A DNA stretch of 64,000 nt, taken from the NCBI GenBank assembly GCA_963978905.1, contig OZ022257.1:16759664-16823663 (forward strand), given 5' to 3'. The stretch comes from Trichostrongylus colubriformis. Taxonomy: Eukaryota > Nematoda > Chromadorea > Rhabditida > Trichostrongylidae. The translations under genes were made by a program, and so were the position numbers. Numbering within the stretch: the first letter of the stretch is position 1; every line of letters begins with the position of its first letter. Of this stretch, positions 11,328 through 23,900 are shown piece by piece. Under the pieces are notes generated by a model, which saw only the letters and a list, made by a program, of their open reading frames with translations, ran no database searches and was not told where the DNA came from.

Positions 11328-13161
11328 CTGAAATTAGAAAATTCTTGTATAAATCAGGTCGCATTTGAGTACTTTCACGATCGTGACAGGAGGTAGAATG
11401 CGTGGCGCGCTGTGAAAATCAAGGGAATAGCTGTCAAATAGACGCTTTCCCTTCATGGCTTACAGGGCATCCCCTTCAGGGCTTGCGTTGCATCATAAAA
11501 GCTGTGAGACCAGTTCACTCTTTGTAATAAGTGTGATGTGTTGAGTTCGAGTGGTTTCTGAGAGCCTCACCGATCCACTTTATCGAGTAGTAGGACCTCT
11601 TTTTATGCATGTCTTTGTGTTCAAGAAATGAAGAAACTCCTCTCATGGACACTTCCGAAGGTTCCACATCTTCCGTTTTCCGTTCATAGAAAGCCCAGGT
11701 TCACCTGCTGCTTGTACCTGCCGCTATATTTTGCGATAGGCTGCTTTTGACACTTGTTTATTTGGGGACCCACCACTTTTGCGTGTTCATAAACAATCCA
11801 TGAAGTGTTACCACATATATCCAGAGCTCTGGTGGGTTTGAACATCATCGTTTTGCGCCCAGTTCTCGGTATAGTTTTATGCTGATTACACCAACTATGT
11901 TTGTTATTTACCATTTGTCGTTATTGTTGTTGTTATCATCATTGGTATTGGATATGATGAAGGAGGGGGTGATGTAATGGCATGTAAGACTTTTCCCACC
12001 GGTTCTAGTAACAAAACCTTATTCAATACCCGTCCGATCCAACCAGGTCGTCCATCTCTTCGAGACCAGAGAATTGGTAGAAGACTATAAAATTGGTGCA
12101 TTAGTTACGGACCACCTTGGACAATTCTTTTTCTATTTTTTGTTGGTTCATCTTCTACTCATTCAACGCAAGATGCGCCGCAAATATTCAAAACATATTG
12201 TCGGTACATCTCCCGCTGTCCATTCTCCAAAGCCGACAGACTTCAAGAGTTTAAACAGAGGGATTCGGAGGTCAACTTGGTTAGATTATTTATTTCTTTG
12301 TAAAAAGAGAGCAAGAGAGCAGAGTAGGTGGTGGTTCGTTAGCGTGAGGTTAGCATTACGATGGATAAAGGAGAAATATCCAAGCAAAATTTGACTTTCT
12401 TGGAATTTCCCGCAGATGGCGTCAGTCATCACCACACAAAGAATAGAATTGTTGCTTTTTCTTCAGCTAAATGGCTGCATGAGCAAGCTGTTTACGTAAC
12501 ATTTCCCTTTGACATTACATTGACTTCAGAGAATAGGAAGTACCACCACGCACCACGTCAGAATTCCCAGTTTTCTGTACAGAGTCTTAACCGTCCATGG
12601 GATGACTAACATGCTGCTCCCTCTCATCATCTCCTATGAAATTCGCTCATATTGGGTTATCATGCGAAAAATTGATGAAATATCAAGAGAAACGTGCCGA
12701 GTCCATGTCGTGGGTTGAGCTGTAGAAGCAAACCCTACTTCCAGACCCTCCTGACTCTGTGAGCATGGCCCACTGTTATGTTACTTCAGCACAGGGAGCC
12801 CTGTAATGTGAAGGCTGGACGACCTGCGATCTCATGAGCACGACATAGGGCAACGGTAGGGAATTTCGGGACCGACAATGCCCTCATAATATTCAAAAGA
12901 GAAAACCCACTCCTAGGTGAATGGCGCCATGGGCCCTTCATAAGTGGAGAGGCGCTGGCCTACTCCGTTGCGTGGCTGATCTCGCATCTAACTGAGCCTT
13001 CGAATCTTCCTAAGCAGCACTTGTGGAACTCCAGACACGAAGACTCTTCGCAAGAATCGTATTGTGACCAAGGCAAGCGGCGAGCAAATCAACTGTTTAA
13101 ATTTTATTTCACTATGACCTTCACTTTATGCTACTATGTTTTATGTTTACTTTCCCAGGAG
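11328..13161. other. Uninterpreted, one small ATG-initiated ORF
   Basis: At 12361-12609 (+) an ATG frame of 82 codons (MDKGEISKQNLTFLEFPADG ... LNRPWDD) follows GAGGTTAG, a possible trans-splice site. There is no family match and no second exon. It may be chance. No other gene visible. Confidence 0.3.
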
Positions 13162-13320
13162 TTACACTGAGAGATAGTCATGTTTTTCTAGAACATTCCG
13201 GAGAATAATGCGCACGTGATGAAGGATAGGACTTGGCGAAGGGTGCTCATGCTTCTCATCTGATAAGCGGCAAGTTACAGTTCCTCGAACGGCAGTTACG
13301 AATCCCATTAAGAGAATGTA
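13162..13320 (-). CDS. Possible exon of an unidentified secreted protein
   Basis: After GATTTTTCAG on the minus strand, 53 codons are open: YILLMGFVTAVRGTVTCRLS, then DEKHEHPSPSPILHHVRIIL and a stop after LSV. The hydrophobic start followed by RGTVTCR recalls the mature N-terminus of nematode transthyretin-like proteins, but the rest of that domain is missing. Treat it as a candidate only. Confidence 0.28.
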   Translation of the reverse strand, partial: YILLMGFVTAVRGTVTCRLSDEKHEHPSPSPILHHVRIILRNVLEKHDYLSV

Positions 13321-13867
13321 CTGAAAAATCAACCATGCACAAGTCTCTCATGCGTCGTCGTGACGTTCTGTCATGTTTGTGGATACGCACCTGGGCAATC
13401 CTTTTATCACAATAGACAAGCTGTCAAATGTTTTTTTTTCGTATGCGTCCCTTTCCGTTCCGGTGGACTAGTTTGCATCGTACTCATCTATGATTTCGAT
13501 GCACTCCATGGAATTAATAGAGCCACCCAAATCTGGTACACATGTCCACCACCTGACAGTGTTCATCCTTTACAGCCTTTCTCCACTTCTAAAGCTTTGT
13601 GCTGTCACAGAGCTCCCGTTCTTGTTGCTGCCATTCCGTACTCTGCACCGTTCGTTGACACAGTTTCACCGACATTCTTTTTTATGACGTGTTCTCTTAA
13701 CTTTGAAGGTGCCTTCCGATATTGTCGTCATCAATAGTCATTCTAAGTACATACTGGCACACCTCCTCTGTCGCTTCGCATCATGATGATCATCGTCTCG
13801 CCCCATTTCCTTCACTAGCAGCCTAGCTTATGTACATGCCACCTTACTCGAAGACGCGCTGTACAGT

Positions 13868-14028
13868 CCATTTCGGAGCGCCTGATAGGGCGTGGCCTAC
13901 TGACTTGGATTAGAGAATATCAAACTCTCTCACCCCGCCACACACTCACATTCTCGCCACGTACTGTCACTCTCGCCACCCTTCCATGTCCGTAGACCAC
14001 GCCCTATCAGACGCTCCGAAATGAACTG
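13868..14028. repeat. MITE with about 28-bp inverted ends
   Basis: CCATTTCGGAGCGCCTGATA at the left is repeated inverted at the right (TATCAGACGCTCCGAAATG). The interior is C/A-rich (CACCCCGCCACACACTCAC). A diverged relative lies at 14398-14556. Confidence 0.65.
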
Positions 14029-14397
14029 CGCATTCGTTGTTAATCATGAGTAAGGACTGGGCAAGAGAATTTGAAGGTATGACGTACAAAAGCTTTAGCG
14101 ATCAGGTTACCGGTGTTGCTTATCGGGCAATTCACTTTGACCGACGGAGCTAACGACTGTTACAATAACTAGCATCCATCTTTTTCAATCACCTCATGTG
14201 CTCCTTACTGGAAATTATTACCAATGCAAGAAGTCATAACGAAGGTAATAAAACTGCGCACATTCAACTTTTGTTCATCATAACTTAGGTGATAAAACTG
14301 TATATTTGAGTTTTATTCATTCTCATACCCTTATCTTTATTCTTTGCTCTTTATCTTTGCATAAGAATTGCACAAGGAATTACGTCCATAGACTGAA

Positions 14398-14556
14398 ATA
14401 TAGTTCATCTCCCGAAAACTGATTGGGCGTGTCCTTCGAACTTGGGTGAATGGCGAGAGTGAGAGTGTGTGGCGGGGTGAGAGAATTGAGAGAGTTTGAT
14501 ACACGTTTATACAAGTCCGTAGGACACGCCTACTCAGTTTTTGGGAAATGGACTGT
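14398..14556. repeat. MITE related to 13868-14028, opposite orientation
   Basis: Left TTCATCTCCCGAAAACTGAT and right CAGTTTTTGGGAAATGGA are imperfect inverted ends. The interior TGTGTGGCGGGGTGAGAGA is the complement of the interior of 13868-14028. Confidence 0.6.
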
Positions 14557-14606
14557 ATATGGTTGTCGATGTTCCTGGGAGGCAAGCCATCTCTTGGGCA
14601 ACTTGG

Positions 14607-14682
14607 AACTCATCCTATTTTGGCCACGCCATCCATGATGAGCAGGGTCATCATGGATGGCGTGGCCAAAATAGGGTGAGTT
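14607..14682. repeat. Near-perfect hairpin, 35-bp stem, 6-nt loop
   Basis: The arm containing TTTTGGCCACGCCATCCATG is followed after GCAGGG by its complement, with one mismatch. No TIR family or target duplication was seen. Confidence 0.85.
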
Positions 14683-14935
14683 TTAAGTTAATGGGTTGGA
14701 TTGCGCTTTCACTGTGTTGTACCATTTCTTCCGCATAAACAAGCTCAATGCCGTGTAATACGACTGTGGTGAGGTCTATAATATCTTGACCTGTGATGCC
14801 TGCGGTAGGCTACCTCGGCGTTGCTCTGCGCTTGTCTTTCTATTCTTTTTTTCAACTGTCATATCCCATTCACCTTTAGTGGACCGCCTCCTCTGGAATG
14901 TTAATTTATTTCAGATACAAGAGCTCTCATTACTA

Positions 14936-15210
14936 GTGCGGACGTGTACTGATTGGATGTGTACCCTTATGTCAGGATTTCGCACCGCGGCGTGTCGCAA
15001 GCAAAGCATTACGGACGAGCTAAAGGTGCCATATTGTGGGGTCCTGAAGCGATTGCAAGATAACTGTGTATCGCGCCCCTAGCATTACCGCGTAATCGTT
15101 CTGTGACCCCACTAACGCGACGCGCATAGCTCGCACACACTGCGTCGCACGTCGCTCGTCGTCTTGCGAAATCCTGACATAAGGGCACACATCCGGACTG
15201 ATTGTGTGCA
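14936..15210. repeat. MITE with inverted ends
   Basis: Left GTACCCTTATGTCAGGATTT and right AATCCTGACATAAGGGCAC form imperfect inverted ends. The interior contains GCGACGCGCATAGCTCGCA, a block that recurs near 16070 and 23815. Confidence 0.6.
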
Positions 15211-17153
15211 ACTCATGGATGAATCAATCGCAATGGTAAGCATATTGCTACAAAGGTGGCCAAGGTTTGCTGCTTCAAAGGCACACCAGCAATGACCAGA
15301 TTAGTGGCTTACTTTTTTGGGGCAAGTAAACTTTTGAATAAATTCTCAGGCTGCATTTGTGCTGCGTCTCACAGTGTTGTTCCTCCCTGAACACAACTAA
15401 ACCACATCCACTCAACCAAATCACACCGGCCTCAGACGAACGAATTTCCAACGTGGAACTAACGTGGAGAAGGAAACTTGTGATAAGATATGATATTTCA
15501 GTGTAATAGCCATTTTGATTATGATGGCAGCTTCCACACTGTAAATTCGTTCGTCTAATTGTAAGACCAGGTGAGATTTGGTTGGGTGGGCGTGGCTTGA
15601 TTGCGTTGAAGCAGGCACAACAGCCGCAACAAAGGTGCTGTCTGAACAGTTTTCTAAATAATTACTCGCCTCAAGAAAGTAAGCCGTTATACTGATCATC
15701 GCATGGTGCGCTTTCAAGGCGTTACTGTAGTGGATAGAGTAACGAAGCTATCGTGGTGCTTGTTTTCCGTCTGATTGTTTCCTCTACTTAGCATCCCAGA
15801 GAAGACTCATTATTTTTAGATAAAAGATCATCATTGTTGAGTTAAGGGGAAAATTTGTGACCTCCAGGGTGTCTTTAAGGGTTAACGGACATCGTGAAGG
15901 AGACAGTATTTGGTCGGTAGGGCTGATAAGGCTGTGGAAAACTCCCCGTAGATAACATGTGCCATAATGTCGCGCGTGAGGGTAGGCCCGAAATGTGATC
16001 TGATTGCCCCTGGCGACTATGCCTATAATAAGGCATGGAGCACTGTCAACACTCCAGGACCTATCTAATAAGGCGTGCATAGCTCGCAACAGCGCATCGC
16101 ACGGCGGACACCGCAACGTGTGTTTTTTGCCAGACGCTGAGCAAGAGAGCGGACAAGTGAGGCGAACGATTGGCCAGATTAGGGAAAGACGAATGGCAAT
16201 GATGCAGACTGCTTGGTTTATGAGGCATGTTCCCTGGCTCCCTATTGTACTTCCGGTTCCAGTGGCACTGATGACTGATTGTCGGGCAGCAACGATTTTG
16301 AAGTATGGTTAGTTACAGAAGGGTCAGCATATCTGACCGTAGAGAGTAGTTCTTACTGTGATAATCTCAAAGTGTGCTATAAAGCCAGAAAAAAAAGCAA
16401 ATTATGCGTGCGGTAGGGTGTAAGCAATCTCGAACATTTGTGGTTGAAGTGAGTTCATCTGTAGCTATTGTTGATCTACTACACAAAGCCAAACTCCCAT
16501 GCATGACTACCATGTGAGAATCTTTCAACACGTGAAAGTTTATCGATAATTTCTCCGCAAATAGAAAATTGATGATAAGGATATTCGAAAATATCTCTAC
16601 ATATTATATCATACCCTTGGATCTACCGGGTCTGGTAAAAGTCTCTTTACTCGTTTGGAACGAAATAACCTTCGTAAAAGAATTTCAGGTGTCTTAAAGT
16701 TCGACTTAAACATTGCGCACATGTTACAGAGGGAATCGCTCATCTTCATTTGATCCAGTAATTTTTGGGCGGGTGACTTCCTGAAGACGTTAGGGTAGTG
16801 CGTTGATAGGCGTTAGTAGACCTCAGTTTATCCCATGCACAGTTGAGAAAAGCCCTCAGAAAAGGAATACCTGGGTAACGAATACGGCAGGCCCTGCCCT
16901 CCGATATCGTCGAGCTGCTATAGTCCTGGGAGTTGAGGTGGTAGGGCAAACATGAGGGTTACTCGATGTGTGGTATGAAGTCGGGTAGTTATGTATGTAG
17001 GTAGCGCATCACTCCTGTATGGACTTCGTCTTATGCGCGGTCACTGTGTTCTCATGGAGGCATTAGTTTCGATTCCTAAAGATTTCCAAAATGTGATGAG
17101 ATAAGTTCGGATATGAAAGCGCATCAATTTAGATCGACTTACATATTATGCTA
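15211..17153. other. Intergenic, repeat fragments only
   Basis: Repeat fragments of the GCATAGCTCGCA family occur near 16075. No gene supported. Confidence 0.35.
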
Positions 17154-17690
17154 GACAGAGAATGTCGTTCTACTGGAAGATGAGTTTCAGTCGAGCGGCA
17201 GTGAAGGCTTCGCAAACGTTAGCACTGCAAGGAAAAGAGGAAACACTGCTGTAATATTTGTCCCCAAAGTCGAAGTTTCAATAGATAAAGGCGCTTCATC
17301 TACAGGAATCAGAAAACGCTCACCTTCAAACAGTATGTAAGGGTATTGCTCGTACCCATACGGATACAGTTGACCAGCTTGAGAAGCTTGAACAAAAACT
17401 CAAAGCGTGATCTCATGAATCAGCCATGCATGACCGATTTCTCACAGAGAGTCTACCAGATCGCAAAGTGAACTTTTCCATCGTACAGCACTCTTGCTAA
17501 ACGTAGAACTGACTAACCTAGATCTTTCGAAACATCTCTGCAGCTCATTTGAGAGCAGACTGTTTGGGAAACAGGATGACGAAAAACTGATCTTCCACGG
17601 TTTCGCGAAATGCAAATCCTTGGACTTCCATCAAAATAGGCTATGCAAAGCCGCATCGTGCTAGCAAAAAACGTGAAGAATTATGAGAAT
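17154..17690 (+). pseudogene. Coding-like exon followed by interrupted frame, possible pseudogene
   Basis: After ATGCTAG a frame is open from 17154: TENVVLLEDEFQSSGSEGFA, then RKRGNTAVIFVPKVEVSIDK and RKRSPSN. A donor GTATGT follows at about 17331. A 37-nt intron-like stretch ending in ACAG would join in phase to IDQLEKLEQKLKA and a stop. The same frame continues as SHESAMHDRFLTESLPDRKV before another stop, and a third segment (FESRLFGKQDDEKLIFHGFA) follows in another frame. This suggests an eroded, charged, partly coiled-coil gene. Family unknown. Confidence 0.3.
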
Positions 17691-19069
17691 CACTCAGTAG
17701 GAAAAGATGGGATGTGAGCCGAGCTAGATGATGATCTCCATAGATGGAGTTGCGAAAGCGGCCAATCCTCACAACTTAACATATTTGTAAATTGGGATTT
17801 CAAGGATGGTGCAAATTGCTTTCGATAGAAGGGTATTTATGCCTAACTTGTACGTCTTGAGTATGCCTAAGAGGTACAGTATAAAATCTATTACTATGCA
17901 CATCAGTGTTAGATAAGAAACCGAAAAAGGGACTGAATGGAAAAGGGAGAAAACCACATGGACGTGCCCACTTTTCTCCTTGTCATTTGATCGCTGGACA
18001 GTTTTACACTGTTGCAACGATCAAGAATGTATACTCGGTCGCAACCGACCAAGTGGTTCACACGTTTCCTTTTTGTCTCTGACTGTTTTAGGTTTTCTTT
18101 ACTACCATTACTTTTATGGACATTTATAGTATATCAAGAGGAATACGGAGGATATGCGTTCAACAATAGATTATATTGAAATTTTCATTAGTCATAGACA
18201 TTTAGGGATGTTTTTAGTAGAGACAAGTATCGTTATGTTGGGTATGCCATGCGTCACCCTAATGGCGGGAAGCAAGTCTTCATTCTTACTGATCCCAGCA
18301 CCTTCGAACCCAGTTTCAACAAAATTGGCGCGTTTTCGAGATAATGTGCGCCTCCTAGAATTCGACGACCACTATCTTGCTCATGTTGCAGGGGCTGCTT
18401 TAGTGCTGCAGATACTTACTTATTTATTTATTTATTGTGCGTCCAGAAGACGCGCTATGACAATTCAGGCAGAAGGCACTTAGAGGTAGCAGCTGTCAGG
18501 AACTTCAACAAAACTAAATAAAGGCATAAGAGTTAAACCAATTTGTAAAGCAATAAAACAAGATGAACGTAACTGCTACACCATAAAGAGCTAGAGATTA
18601 GAAGAAAACCAAACTAATGTGAGGATCGCCTAGACTGTAAAGAACTTCGTGCAAATATAGAAAGGATGAATGAGCTTACCAGTCAAGCGGACCGCATTGC
18701 AGTGATACTAAGATAAAGAGATGAGATAAGATACTCACCAACTCAGTTTAAGCCTGCTTTGCGTTTGAGTCAGAATCACTCTATTATGTGAATCCATAAA
18801 GTACTCACATTAAGCCCTCGATTGTTAGGATGTCGGCATGTTGAAGTGTCTGTCTGCCCACAAAATAATGAATATCATAAGAGAAAGGAAAGGCAAATAG
18901 ATTTCGAGGGGAACCACAGGCGCTCGTAGGAGTATGAAACTTCTTGTACTCAGAATATAATCCAACTAGTTGGCTGGTACACACTACTGTGCGCGTAACA
19001 TCATGGGCGTCAGTGAGCCGATTGGAATTGCCTTATTTTCAATGAATTTACACATTTCACTGAATTTAC
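17691..19069. other. Intergenic, (ATTT)n tail near 18420
   Basis: TTATTTATTTATTTATTGTGCG at 18419-18440 looks like the simple-repeat tail of a non-LTR retrotransposon, but no RT body was recognised next to it. No gene supported. Confidence 0.35.
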
Positions 19070-19162
19070 AACACACTTAAATTGACAGAAAACACCCAAC
19101 AAAGGGCGGGGCACATCACGCCCCGCCCTTTGCTGGGTGTTTTCTGTCAATTTAAGTGTGTT
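19070..19162. repeat. Near-perfect hairpin, 43-bp stem, 7-nt loop
   Basis: Arms 19070-19112 and 19120-19162 differ by one base. The loop is ACATCAC. The stem ends in AAAGGGCGGGGC/GCCCCGCCCTTT. It lies in non-coding DNA. Confidence 0.9.
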
Positions 19163-19239
19163 TAAGATAACTTGAACATTGGTCGTTCTGTCGATTTTTT
19201 CCTAGTGTCAAAGCCGCGTTGGGACTGAGTTATGAATTC

Positions 19240-20060
19240 TCGTTGTATGGACACCATTCAAGGTGCGCTCCGCCCACCGTGCCAAAGCCTCTTTCACGGG
19301 TACTCATGACTGACCTTAGCCCATCTCTTCCTCACGTTTGGACCATTTTCGTACTGAATTTTTGATCCAGGCCCAATCGTATCAGTGCACGTTCCGCACA
19401 CCGTGAGCGGGGCTCAATTTCCACAAATTGTTTTTCATGTAATGTCCGAGCTCCGTCCACGATGGGCGGAGCCTAGCTGGGTCCATGTGTGCTCCTTAGT
19501 TCTTGTATCATCGTACCTATCACAAACTTGTCCCCATCTTCACAGGTTGTTTGCCATGTAATTTCCAAGCTGTAATGTGCACGTCCAAAAATGTTACCTC
19601 CTCCCACCATCACAAAGCTCCGCCCATTGTGCGCGAGCCTCTTATACTACTTTCACAAGCTCATCTCTGACCTTAACCCACCTTTTCCTCACGTTTGGAC
19701 CATTTAACCGAGCGAACAATTTTCGGTTTGAAAACGGAACATTCCCACCATCGCCCGCGCCCCGCCCCTCGTGGGCGGGGCTTACATGACCCATGTTTGC
19801 TCTTTTCTTTTTGTTCCATGCCCTACCATTCTAAAACTTGCACCTATCTCCACGGGTCGTTTTTCATGTGACGCCCAAGCTCCACTCACCACTACAATTG
19901 CCCCGCCCACCATGCCCACGTCTCTTTCATGGCTTTCAGAAAGTCATCTCTGACCTTGAACCTTCTTTCCCCCACGTTGGGTCATATTCGAACCCAATTA
20001 ACATTTTTCGATCTGAACGGAACATTCCAGTGCACCCCTGCCCCCACCACCGAAAAAAAT
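19240..20060. repeat. Degenerate tandem array, about 300-bp units with GGGCGG boxes
   Basis: About three units share ordered blocks: a CCGCCCA/GGGCGGGGC box, TTTTCATGTAAT, a run like ACCTTAACCCACCTTTTCCT, CACGTTTGGACCATTT and GAACGGAACATTCC. A further diverged stretch with the same blocks is at 57580-58060. This looks like an old satellite or a tandemly amplified repeat. No coding content. Confidence 0.6.
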
Positions 20061-20895
20061 ACAAGATCAAGTGCATGTGAGATGAAATAACATCGGTCAG
20101 TGCTGGCCGGCACTGGCCACGTGAGAAACACGCTTCGTCCACTGCGTTCGCCAAGTGTAAACGCTTTCGTCGTCAACGTGTCAAAGCCTCTTTCGCACAA
20201 GCGTAATTTCAAACGCCCAAAAGTTTACAATCATTCATAAAATAAGAATACCTCTTCATGCGCTGTGCTACCCGTCCTTCACATTGACCCCTTCTCCCTT
20301 TTAAAAGATATGTATCAGTTTGGTTTGTTGCGGTCATTTGACGGGTTCCTGCGTAATACATGCAAGCATATTATGAAGTTCTGTAGGAACGGGAGGAATA
20401 AGATGCATCGAAGGTTGTTGGGAGGGTTAAAGGTGCCTGGGAGAATGCGAACGATCATAAAGGAGACCCTGGCACCTTTACACACGTCCCATGCATGGCT
20501 GATACCGGACAACCTATGTCATTGATGGCTTCGATTGACCAGCTATAGATTACACTTGTGTTCACTCTATGAAATACCGTTTGTTACGTATTTTCCTTCT
20601 GATTTATGGTCCATGCTAATCTCAACAGCCGAAAATCATCTTCAGGCCATAATTTTTTGAAATTATGCGATGTAGAAAGGAGTAATAGAAAGTCAGAGTC
20701 CTTTACATCGTCGTCATAGCTGCTGTGATGAAATCACCAAGAAATTGCCATGGTCGTTTGTCATCTGTCATTTGTCGCTGCAATTCCTTCGAGCGAACTT
20801 CACTAATCTACTTGAGCCCATCTTTATTGAAAACAGTTACTCGTGATTCGATGGGATTTATAACTGATTTACTTAGTTTTTCTAATTCTTCGATG
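20061..20895. other. Upstream region of the CAT gene
   Basis: No exon or repeat family recognised. It presumably holds the outron and promoter of the transporter gene. No TATA box or initiator can be singled out. Confidence 0.35.
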
Positions 20896-20901
20896 CTTCA
20901 G
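20896..20901 (+). promoter_or_regulatory. Likely spliced-leader trans-splice acceptor for the CAT gene
   Basis: CTTCAG ends 10 nt before the ATG at 20912, with a T-rich tract (TTAGTTTTTCTAATTCTTC) upstream. This spacing is typical of nematode SL acceptors. No cis exon is needed upstream, because the ATG exon alone starts the CAT N-terminus. Confidence 0.6.
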
Positions 20902-20911
20902 GAGCTGTGAA

Positions 20912-23900
20912 ATGAGAGCCAGCCACGTCGCGGCTCAGTTGTTTCGAAAAAAATCGTTCACCAGTGCATCTGCCCTCGATTCGCAGCTGAAGAGATGTCT
21001 GGGGGTGATGGAGGTGATGTTCTTAGCCGTGGGCCAGATGGTTGGCGCCGGACTTTATGTACTGGCCGGTATGTTACCTTGCCCCCGTTTCTCAGACTAC
21101 ATCAGATGTCGCAGCTTCGCATGCGGAGTTGCAACGCAGCCAAATAGCGAAGACAGTGGCCTGAGTTCGATTGAAACACCACTACTTTCTCCCATGTACC
21201 CAGCATGAGAGAGTTCTTCTGTTTGTTTATTAAAAGTTAGTTGATAAGACTATTTCTCTGACATGTGCTGCTTATGGCAGTCCATGTTACAGATCCGCGT
21301 TCATCCGAGCAATATGCCTACGGTGGTGCAGGCAAAATGGAAAGCATTCCCGCTAAGGTGTGGGCCGTTAGGACAGAAAGCTCGTGCCCGTCGCGCTATT
21401 ATTATAGTACTTGGCACCTCTACCATCACTTCCAATGAGAGGAAATTCATTGCACCTCATATCGTTCGTTTCCATAATAACCTTCCTTGATTTCGCTGAT
21501 TTCAGGCACTGTTATACATAAACAGACGGGTCCATCAATCATAATATCATTTCTCGGCGCAGGATTAGCTGCCCTTTTGTCAGCTTTCAGTTACGCTGAA
21601 TTTGGCGCGAGGTGAGTATTTCACCGGCACTGGACCGAGATCCGTGTTCTATTCTGATTGACTACTTCTCTGTACAGCATCATTTTGTGATGTGACCCGC
21701 ACATTCTCGTAGATATCCTCGAGCCGGCAGCGCATACACCTACACTTATGTCGGTATAGGCGAATTATTTGCATTTGGAATTGGCTGGACTGTTATACTC
21801 GAGTACATGATCGGAAATGCAGGTACACAACCAACTCGTCTTTTATATACTTCATTTTTTACCATTCAGTTGATGACTGCAGATGAGCTGGAGATCTTTC
21901 GACCACGTTCATACGGGAGACGGTTGTTAGGCGCGGCCCCGTGCGCTGATTACGATGAGGCGCAGGGCCTAATACTTCCACCCTAACGCAGACCATTCGA
22001 CGCTTTTTCCCTCGTGCCCTCTGCATTTTGAACAATAGAGAACACTTTTGTACTTCGGAGGTGAGGCGTAGGGGTTGTATTGCAATCATTCTGGAGATTA
22101 ATATGATAGAAGGTGTATCTCAGTAACGTGCAGCGGTTGTTTAGTGGACAAGGTCCTTTTCAATAATTACTAATTATGGAAATCTGACGCAAAAGATGCG
22201 TCGGTTGACACTCGTTACGGAAGTGAAAGCCCATGTCCCAATTGGCTAATTAGCGCACGGTACCGCGCCAAACGACGTACATCCAGTTCATTTGCTGCGC
22301 CGGCAGGCCGTGGCTGCGTTCACACGCAGCGAAGCAATGTGACACAGGGGAGGTGAAGCGATGAAGCAGACAAAGAGAAAGCGTGGCACAGGCGGAACCA
22401 TAGAGACACGCAACTACGCCCTGCTCATCACAAAGTACGAACCCGGCCTTCCAAAAATTTTTGGAGAAAATTCGTCAAAAAAATAGGATAGTGTGAAGAA
22501 AGGGTAACAGAGCGTATCATGGTGCAGCACCTACGCCTAGGGAGGGAAAGAGCTTCCGAGAGGGTAAAATATTCCCCTTGTGCAATAGGAGTTGAAGAGT
22601 CGAATGGAATACCTTACTTCATAAGCCCAAATTCTGTGCTGGAATCTAGAGTTAGTATAGTCAGTCTCCCTGCTCCTTGCACTTTGCAGAACTCAACAAT
22701 CCAGCTCGCAGCCATTAATATCTCCTCCATCAAATCTTCCCGTAGTTCATGACGATTTTCAGCTGTTGCAAGGTCTTGGTCAGGCTACCTTGATTCGCTG
22801 GTGAATCGTGCGATCAGCAACTACACTTTGGAGACTATTGGTACCCTGAGCTCAGTGAGTTTTTGAATGTTTCGAGTAATCGCTTACTCCAAGGGTCCTT
22901 TCGAAATTTGTCCGAGAATCTTTTTTCTTGCAAACTCCTCCTCCCTTCACCGAATCAGCAGATTTTTAGCTGCTAAATTTTGACCTGTACTAAAGATGAC
23001 CTGATTAGCTCAGACTGATTCTGCGCTGTGGCTAGTGCTGCGATCGTTTTTTCACATATTGCAAAACATTCATCTGGTGATAATCCTACGGACCTCTATT
23101 GTCGTTCAGGGAGGAAGTTTCTTTGCCCGTTATCCAGATGTAATGTCATTTCTGGTCGTCTGTGCTACTGCTGTTATAGTGGCCCTTGGTTCGAAATCGT
23201 CTGCTGTCGTCAATACCGCCTTCGTCATTCTCAATCTAGGGGTGAGCTGAATTCAATGGAAACACAAAAATTTTTAGTATTATGTATATCCTAACTAAGA
23301 TTGTTAACAATTTTATTTCGACTGACGTTTCAGCGTCGTCGCCTTCTCCAGAGTCTGGAAGAGTGGAGTCTTCATATAAACTAATCGTTCAAACGCTATT
23401 TCATTTCACAAAAAAAGTTACCAGCTTGTAAAATGGGGAAATGATGTTCTGGAGATCAATCTTGGTTGAAGGCTAAAGCAACCGAACAACCATTATTAAA
23501 AGATCATGCCAAGATTCATCGAAAGTCGTACATGGATGTTCTAGAGAATTATCGACTAACCTATGAAAGTGTTGATTGTAGAGATCCATCTGCTACCCCG
23601 TTCTAAAATCTGTTGCAGTCCTTCCTCATTTCATGTGTTGAGAGAAACACGAGTTTATATGGGTGTGTACCATTAGGACAGAAAATTCGCGTGACCTCGT
23701 TTGGCCCGCGACAGATGGTGCGAGATTGGGGAGCTGCACTGGTTGAGTCTTGAAGCGATTATGCATAGACAAAGGCGTTGAGCATCGTTATCGCCTTAGG
23801 ACGCAATCGGTACGGCGCGCATAGCTCTTACCATCGCGTCACAGGTAGGACGCCGTAAGGCGAATTCTCTCTTCTAATGGCATACACCCGAGATTATCCG

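Noticed and set aside
13360..13737. 125-codon plus ORF
   Set aside because: No splice support, no family similarity, low-complexity Phe/Cys/Pro composition; probably chance.
20265..20525. 86-codon plus ORF just upstream of the CAT gene
   Set aside because: No recognisable domain, and the CAT start has its own trans-splice site.
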